Both the position numbers and the translations under genes were made by a program. The notes under the pieces were generated by a model. The model made no database searches. It was given only the letters and a program-made list of their open reading frames with translations, and had not been told where the DNA came from. A stretch of 64,000 nucleotides of DNA from Siphonodentalium dalli. Its lineage: Eukaryota; Mollusca; Scaphopoda; Gadilida; Siphonodentaliidae. Of the stretch, positions 57,118-64,000 are shown piece after piece (position 1 is the first letter of the stretch; each line of letters starts with the position of its first letter). The stretch lies in assembly GCA_032622095.1 (NCBI GenBank), contig CP136065.1, positions 209,788,151 through 209,852,150 on the forward strand. The letters are read 5' to 3'.

Positions 57118-57870
57118 TTCGGAGACGAATAACACTTTGGTTATTGGAAAGCATATAGGCCCAAATTCAAATTTGGACGGCCAAAATCTCCGCCATTTTC
57201 CATCGGATTTACGATCTGTTTTCAGCTTCGTGATTAACGTGTATGGTAGATGTTACATTTCAAGTTTCATCTGATTCGGAGAAGAATAAATAATGCTACC
57301 ACGGACCACCCCTCCCTTGACCCACAATACTGCACTGACACTGGCAAAATTTGGCCCACCGCATGCTCTCTTCAGTCCGTACACATTTTCGTATCAAATG
57401 ACATCCAGTGGTCGATATCTTCGTAGAGATGCGTTATCAAGCAGATGGATCCAAAATTGCAAAGTTTGAAGGCCCCTAATTCTTTCAGTTTTTTATGGAT
57501 GTTCGAAATTCTTTCAGTTTCTAAATCGGCTGATGTTGCAGATGTTATATTCCAAGTTTCATCTGATTCGGAGCGGAATTAAAAATTGGTACCACGGACT
57601 ACCCCTCTCGAGACCAACAATACTGAACCGACACTGGCAAAATTTGGCACACCGTGTGCCCTCTTCAGTTCACACACAATGGCGTATCAGATGACATCCA
57701 ATGTTCGATATCTTCGGAGGAGATGTGTTATCAAGCACATGGGCCCAAATTTCAAATTTTGAGAGCTCTTGCAATTCTTCTCTGATTTCAAAAATCTTTT
57801 CCGGTATGGATTTGTTTTCGCTCAGGAAATCAAGATTAGATGAATGTCAATAAAAAAATTATAGGGAAAA
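57118..57870 (+). repeat. Dispersed repeat R1, copy B1
   Basis: Contains the CATCTGATTCGGAGAAGAAT segment and two modules (57297 and 57586) as in copy A, ending near AGATGAATGTCAATAAAAAA. Confidence 0.9.
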
Positions 57871-57939
57871 TCATGATCTGAAAGAATCGCATTTTTGGGA
57901 CGGAAATACGAAGTATGTTGATTATATGTTGTTCTTATC

Positions 57940-59571
57940 ATGTGTGTGTTTATCTTATGTGTTTGTAAGTGACCCCACCCCTACCTCGAAATTGGGTGAC
58001 GGGATTGGGAAATTGTCAAACCCGGCCCACATTGCGAAGTTTGAGGGCCTGTAACTCAGTTATTTTCCAATGGATTTAAAAATTGTTTTCAGTATTGAGA
58101 TCAGCTCCTCACATAGATTGTTTGTTATAAATTTTGTTTTATTCGGAGACGGATAACATTTTGATTATTGGAAAGAATATGGGTCCAGATTCAAATTTTG
58201 AGGGCCCAAATCTCGGCCATTCCTTAACGGATTTACGATCTGTTTTCAGTTTTGTGATCATCGTGTATGGTAGTTATATTCCAAGTTTCATCTGATTCGG
58301 AAAAGAATAACAAATTGGTACCCCGGACCGCCCCTCCCCTGACCCACAAAACTGAACCGACACTGGTAAAATTTGGCACACCGCGTGCCCTCTTCAGTCC
58401 GGACGTATTATCGTATCAGATGACATCCTATGTTCGATATCTTCGGAGGAGATGTGTTATCCAGCACATGGGCCCAAAATTGCAAAGTTTGAGGGCCCGC
58501 AATTCTTTCAGTTTTCGATGGATTTTCAGTTTCAGTTTCTAGATCGGCTGATGTTGCAGATGTTATATTCCAAGTTTCATCTGATTCCGAGAAGAATTAA
58601 AAATTGGTACCACGGACCACCCCTCCCCAGACCCACAATAATGAACAGACACTGGCAAAATTTGGCCCACCGTGTGCCCTCTTCCGTCCACACACGTTGG
58701 CGTATCAGATGACATCCAAACTTCGACATCTTCGGAGGGTATGTGTTATCAAGCACATGGGCCCAAATTGCTAACTTTGAGGGCCCGTAACTCTAGTAAT
58801 TCTTCTCGGATTTCAAAAATCCTTTCCGGTATGGGTTTGTTTTCGTTCAGGAAGTACATATACTTAAATAGATGAATGTCAATAAAAACAAAATTAAAAC
58901 AACTTTTGCCCCCACCTCAGTGTAAAAATATATGTCCGACCCTGTCAAACTTTCTTCCTCGGACTAAGCTGACAACGGTCAACACGACTATGGAAACCAA
59001 ATGCAGTTATCTGGAATGATACGAGAGTACAGCATAGTAAATCAAATAGAAGTTTGTCTATTTATGGGCGGTAACTCCTCAGGGAAAGCGCGGACACAAG
59101 TTTTGATGCCTGTGGGCAGTAGGTCATATCGAGGTGTGCATACGGTCCAATTTTCGATGCTCTGCTCCTTATAATTTCCGAGATAATAAAATCACATTTT
59201 TTTATCTAAAGGGAGATAACTCCGTGGGATAAACGCGGACAACATTCGTTATGAGCCAAAGGCATAAAACTCATTTACCCCAATATACTTACCAATCTTG
59301 AGTTTTCTAATCCTAATACTTTCAGATATTAGGGCGTTGAAAAATAGTATAGTATAATAATAATGAAAAATAATCGAAAAAGGGCCATAACTCTGTCAAA
59401 AGATATTGGACCAACATGCGGATACCTTTATTTTTAGTAGACCTTGAATGCCTACAATCGCTAGAGATTTCACGTTCCTACTGCCATTAGTTTCTGAGTA
59501 TTTCCAAATAAACGGAAAACGGCACCAGTACAAAAACAATATACTTCCTTGGTTACACCATGGAAGTATAA
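57940..59571 (+). repeat. Dispersed repeat R1, copy B2 (longest)
   Basis: It starts with GTGACCCCACCCCTACC and GGGTGACGGGATTGGG text, also seen at 61350. It carries modules at 58317 and 58605, then the full tail to TTGGTTACACCATGGAAGTA, where R2 begins. The tail includes AAAAAGGGCCATAACTCTGT. Confidence 0.9.
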
Positions 59572-60420
59572 CTAGAGGTCAGATTCCATGGAATCAGATA
59601 TACTTCCATGGTATCCCATTCCATGTCTGTGTTATGCGTATAGGTGTGTTCCTCTTCACTCGAATGGATATTGGTGTTTTGTGATCCGATGGTGGACTTG
59701 CATTGACATTTCTAAATAAGATATATATTCCAAAGGTTTATGTCATTTGGTTCGACCCACCGTGGATGCTTAATGACAGTCTATTGCATCATGGTCGTGA
59801 CCAACTGAGCCACCATTCACCCCAGCCAATCAGATCATTTTATTCGGTAGGGATATATTTTAGAGCTAATTATAACCCCTCCCCAAGACGCCCATATCAA
59901 TTTCAACGGTCACGACATTAGGCATGTCTGATTATAGCGTAATCGACATGAAGATCAAAGGGGTGTAAAGCATATTAATGTACCATAACTCTGTTATTTC
60001 GCATTTATTGGATAGTTCTTTCAGTTTCGGATTCAGAATCTTTTAGTTTGAATGGCGGAGGAAAGACCGCTTGGTTAATTAATTAATTAGTATTTCAGTG
60101 CGTCATCGCTACACTATAGTCCTATAGTCATTAACGTCTTTGTAATAGAGTTAACTGTAATCGAGAGATAACTATATCACAATCGATAATGCTAGCTGAG
60201 TGCTTACCCGTCCGCTCTGAAACTAATGTTGTCCTTATATACTACCAAACACATGCAGTGTTCAAAATATAAAACACTTGATTCGCGATTTGTTTGCCAT
60301 TTTTCCCCGTTTACTAGTTTCGGTGGAATTTGCAAAAGCATCGACACTCCCCGGGGCGTACGCCACCTCACCATTCGACAGGTTACTTTTATCGTAGAGC
60401 GGACATACCTATAGTATATC
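59572..60420 (+). repeat. Dispersed repeat R2, copy B
   Basis: Parallels 50517-51310 with small indels (AAGGGGTGTAAAGCATATTA is present here only). Confidence 0.9.
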
Positions 60421-61110
60421 GGTGAACATATTCATGCATTTGCCTGGCTCCTTGATAAGTCTATTTGAATTTGCGTCATAAAGAGTGGGTTGAATTTGAG
60501 TAATATATATCACCCGTTAACAACGTTACACACTACCAGGGTTAAACCGTTCATTCTGAAACTTTGAAAACCATACTAATCTTGCGTTTATATACTATTA
60601 ATCACATCCACTCGTCGAAAAGTTTTTATCTCCATATCTGATTTTCGGAGTAATTTTCCCCATTTGATTTTCGGTGGAATTTGCCAAATCTGAACCCACC
60701 CCGACACAAACACTCCATTGAGCAGGTTGCATTTATAGTAGAGAGGTCACATTTTGGGGGCGTACCTACAATATACCGCCTTACATGCCCCTGCATTAAA
60801 CTCGCTCCTTCATTAGCCCGTTTGGATTTGGGGCTAAAAATAGGTTAGTGATAGACTACTTAAGTATACATATTTATGTTATATAGCGTTGTCACGAGTA
60901 AACTGTTCCATCTGAAAATGATAAAATCGCACTGTAGATGCGCGTGAATACTACCCATCAGATGTACTCGTCAAAAAAAAAATTATCTCGATGTTTGAGT
61001 TGTCCCCCTTTGCAATTTTCGTGAAATTTTCCTAAAGTCTCAACCCACCCCACCTCGCATTCTCCGTTTGGCAGGTTACTTTTAAAGTAAAAATAGGTGC
61101 AATATTTCCG
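60200..61110 (+). repeat. About 340 bp diverged tandem units, three copies
   Basis: Each unit has a TCTGAAACT-like start (60216, 60553, 60910), a 'ttatatactA..' line, TTTCGGTGGAATTTGC-like text, a C-rich CACCCC stretch and GCAGGTTACTTTTA-like text. The first overlaps the end of R2 copy B, and one such unit closes R2 copy A (51111-51310). Confidence 0.7.
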
Positions 61111-61224
61111 TAGCCCGTAACGCGGAAAATCCTGGGAAAAACATTTTTAAGCGGTATATTCGGGTCTGGATCAATCGTCCAATTCGGAATATGCAGTAAA
61201 AAAAATAGAGCACTGGACTTATAA

Positions 61225-61256
61225 AAAAAAAACAACAAAAAAAAAAAACAAGCTCG
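61225..61256 (+). repeat. A-rich tract
   Basis: Interrupted poly-A directly before R1 copy C. It could be a retroposon tail or simple repeat. Confidence 0.6.
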
Positions 61257-61264
61257 GTTTATTC

Positions 61265-62690
61265 ATCCTGGTGTATAGTGTGTCCCTATTTATGTGCGGT
61301 AACTCCTCAGGGAAAGCGCGGAGACAAGTTTTGATGCCCGTGGTCAAATGTGTGGAAGTGACCCCACCCCTGCCGCGAAATTGGGTGACGGGATTGGGAA
61401 ATTGTCAACAGTGGCCCAAAATGCGAAGTTTGAGGGCCTGTAACTCCGTTATTTTCCAATGGATTTTAAAATTGTTTTTAGTTTTGTGATCTCCTGCTTA
61501 CCTAGATTGTATGTTATAAATCTCACCTGATTCGGAGACGAATAGCATTCTGGTTATTGGAAAAAATATGGGGCCAAATTAAAACTTTGAGGGCCCAAAT
61601 TTCCGCCATTTTTTAACAGATTTACGATGTTTACAGTTTTGTGTTCAACGTGTATGGTAGATGATATATGCCATGTTTCATATGATTCAGAAGCGAATAA
61701 TATTTTGGCACCATAAATCACCCCTCCCCAGAACCACAATAATGAACAGACACTGGCAAAATTTGGCACACACCGAGCACTAGTTATTCTGGATACTTAG
61801 AAGTGTGTCACTATCTCCAATGTTTGTCCGTTTTAAAGGAGATACGGCGATAAGCCGATTGCCCCAAAAATATTGTTTTTGAGGGCCCACAACTCTGGTA
61901 TTTCTACTCAGATTTCAAAAATCTTTCGTAATATATTATTAGCTTTACGCAGTGAAGCCATACACGTAGATAGGTGAGTTTCGTAACGAATTTTTTTTTA
62001 ATTTGGCACCCCCACCCCATTGTAAAAATATGAGATCGACCCTGTCCAGTTTTCGTTTTGGCACTGAACAGTCAATGACCAAGAGGACTGTGAAAACCAA
62101 ATTCAGTTATCTGGAATGATACGAGAGAACAGCTGAGTACAATGAATTCGATGTTTGCCTATTTATTGCGGTAACTCCTCAGGGAAAGCGAGGACACAAG
62201 TTTTGATGCCCGTGGTCAGTAGGGCATATCGAGGTGTGCATACGGTCCAATTTTCGATGCTCTGCTCCTTATCATTTCCGAGATAATAAAATGATATTTT
62301 TTCATATAAAGGGAGATAACTCCGCGGGGAAACGCGGACAATATTTGTTATATGAAAAAAAGTTGGAACTCATTAGCCCCAACATACGTACCAACTTTTA
62401 GTTTGCTACTCCTCATACTTTCAGATATTAGGGCGTCGCAACATCGTGGAGTATAATAATAATAATAATGAAAAATAATCGAAAAAGGGCCATAACTCTG
62501 TCTAGAAACCTTGGACCGGTATTCGGGTACCTTTATTTTTAGTAGACCTTAGATGCCTACATTCGCTAGAGATTTCGCGTTCCTATTGCAATTAGTTTCT
62601 GAGTATTTCAAAATAAACAGAAAACGACATCAGTACAAAAACAATATACTTCCTTGGTTACACCATGGAAGTATAATTAGTAGTATACAT
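61265..62690 (+). repeat. Dispersed repeat R1, copy C
   Basis: More diverged copy with one module (61707) and the full tail, ending TTGGTTACACCATGGAAGTA followed by unrelated sequence. This marks the R1 end and shows the empty R2 insertion site. Confidence 0.9.
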
Positions 62691-64000
62691 GTATCATGCT
62701 GAGAGCTGGTGAACAAAAACAAATAAAATATATAAGAAAATGAAAATAAAATGAAAGTGGTATGTACATTCAGTACATCTCAACTTTTTGAATTTAAGGT
62801 CGCATAGGTTTATAAAAACAAACGCAAGTGGTGATTCTATAAGAAATGCATAGAACTCACTTATTTATAATTAGTGTTGCATAATAATATTTAGCTTTGT
62901 ACCATATATAATATGATAGATGGTTGAAAACTAATGTATGCAAAAGAAAAATATATGTGTCACTCATGCATTGTAGTGTATGTCGTAATACTCATACTCA
63001 TGATCATAGAAATGATAATTAATATTAGTTTTCACTGGGTAGTCACTGTGCTGGTGAATTCAAACTTAGTACAAAGTTATGAAGTATGATCTTTATATTT
63101 TGTTTATTTCAATTAGTTCAATTTCACTGTGACACTGTGTTTATGCACATGTTCGTGTTGACCGCCAATATTTACAATATAAATATTACACAAATATCGC
63201 CAAAAAATGTCTATACATCCGTCATATTACGTTTGTTGAATAAGGAAGTACTCACCAAAAGCTACGGTTGATAGATAAGTTCATTATACAGCTTACTGTA
63301 TACGCTATTATCATAAATGCATTCTGAAAAATCGTAAAGTCACACATTTTTGATCATTGACGTCCATATTGCCAATCGTAATATATCGTTGTGTTGAATC
63401 ACGGGTATTTTATGCATATTAATAATTGGTTTGAGTCTCGATATTTTTAGTGTAAATAAGTTGTTTAGTAACCGTTTTCTAGGTCGCTAGTACCCAAAAG
63501 TGAATATGATTATAATCTTTCGACTTATACTGAATTCAAGATATGTTTTATGTTCAAGATGTGCAGTATACATTCAGTCGAAAATTAGTCTGCATGAAAC
63601 AGAGTTGGTCTAAATTTAGAAGTGGGCGGTTATTAAAATTATGTTTACCAAATCGAGGTCGGCTGACATATCCACGTGTGAACAATATTGGGGATAAATA
63701 ATATCTTTTAAAGTACATTTACAGTATATTCCGGATATTGGCCTGCAGTGATAGAAAAATTGAATCGAGTATTAGTGTTGATGTGCAGTACTACTACCAG
63801 TAGTAAATTATGAATGTTTCAATTATTCAATTAATTTCAAGTCACGTCCAGTAAAATTTAGGTCATAATCTGATATTAGTTATTACTGGATATTGGTAAA
63901 CACAATACAGGAAACCAATAGAGACCAGCATATGCAAAGCTGTATTTAGCAAAGCTATCATCAACTGTCGTGTGTTACTAATTGAATGTCAGTATAATGA
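62691..64000. other. No feature recognised
   Basis: AT-rich sequence without supported gene or repeat. Confidence 0.45.

Overview
This window reads as non-coding nuclear DNA from an invertebrate animal. It is AT-rich, with short scattered open frames and no bacterial-style gene packing. It carries TATA boxes, splice-site-like signals, LINE reverse-transcriptase fragments, LTR elements, MITEs and many minisatellites. Dispersed repeats carry phrases such as GGGCCATAACTCTG and GGGAGATAACTCCG, and ACATGTAC-type words are frequent. I associate these with molluscs and related lophotrochozoans. That placement is an inference from memory, not a search result.

Layout. 1-5446: a dispersed-repeat end, then a decayed zinc-finger (Gag-like) reading frame, a purine tract and a 2.1 kb LTR. 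5.5-13 kb: poly-G/C-rich repeats, a first TA-flanked MITE, an array of CTTAAG palindromes and several tandem-repeat blocks. 13.6-25 kb: the most gene-like part. It has a tRNA-like SINE and a well-formed promoter (doubled 40 bp module, TATA box) leading to a signal-peptide exon with a splice donor. Phase-compatible downstream exons are possible near 22.9 and 23.3 kb. Several MITEs (TA-, TTAA- and 8 bp-flanked) lie inside the would-be first intron. 26.2-27.5 kb: a large minisatellite of about 52 bp units. 28-35.5 kb: tandem/dispersed repeats and a 695 bp TIR element. 36-40 kb: GT-rich tandem repeats and a LINE tail on the minus strand. 42.6-47 kb: the end of a Harbinger-like transposon, a decayed LINE 3' end with a nested insertion, an unknown duplicated coding remnant and a LINE RT fragment with a damaged catalytic motif. 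47-56.7 kb: two related LTR elements with non-coding interiors. 49.5-51.3 kb and 57-62.7 kb: copies of two long dispersed repeats (called R1 and R2 here).

No complete multi-exon host gene can be assembled with confidence. The best host-gene candidate is the putative secreted, strongly cationic small protein starting at 16055. Next are an uninterrupted 134-residue minus-strand frame ending at 56709 and a possible membrane-protein first exon at 18552. Everything else recognisable is mobile or repeat DNA. The interesting biology is mainly how these elements are built: hairpin modules shared between MITE families, and non-coding LTR elements with conserved interiors.
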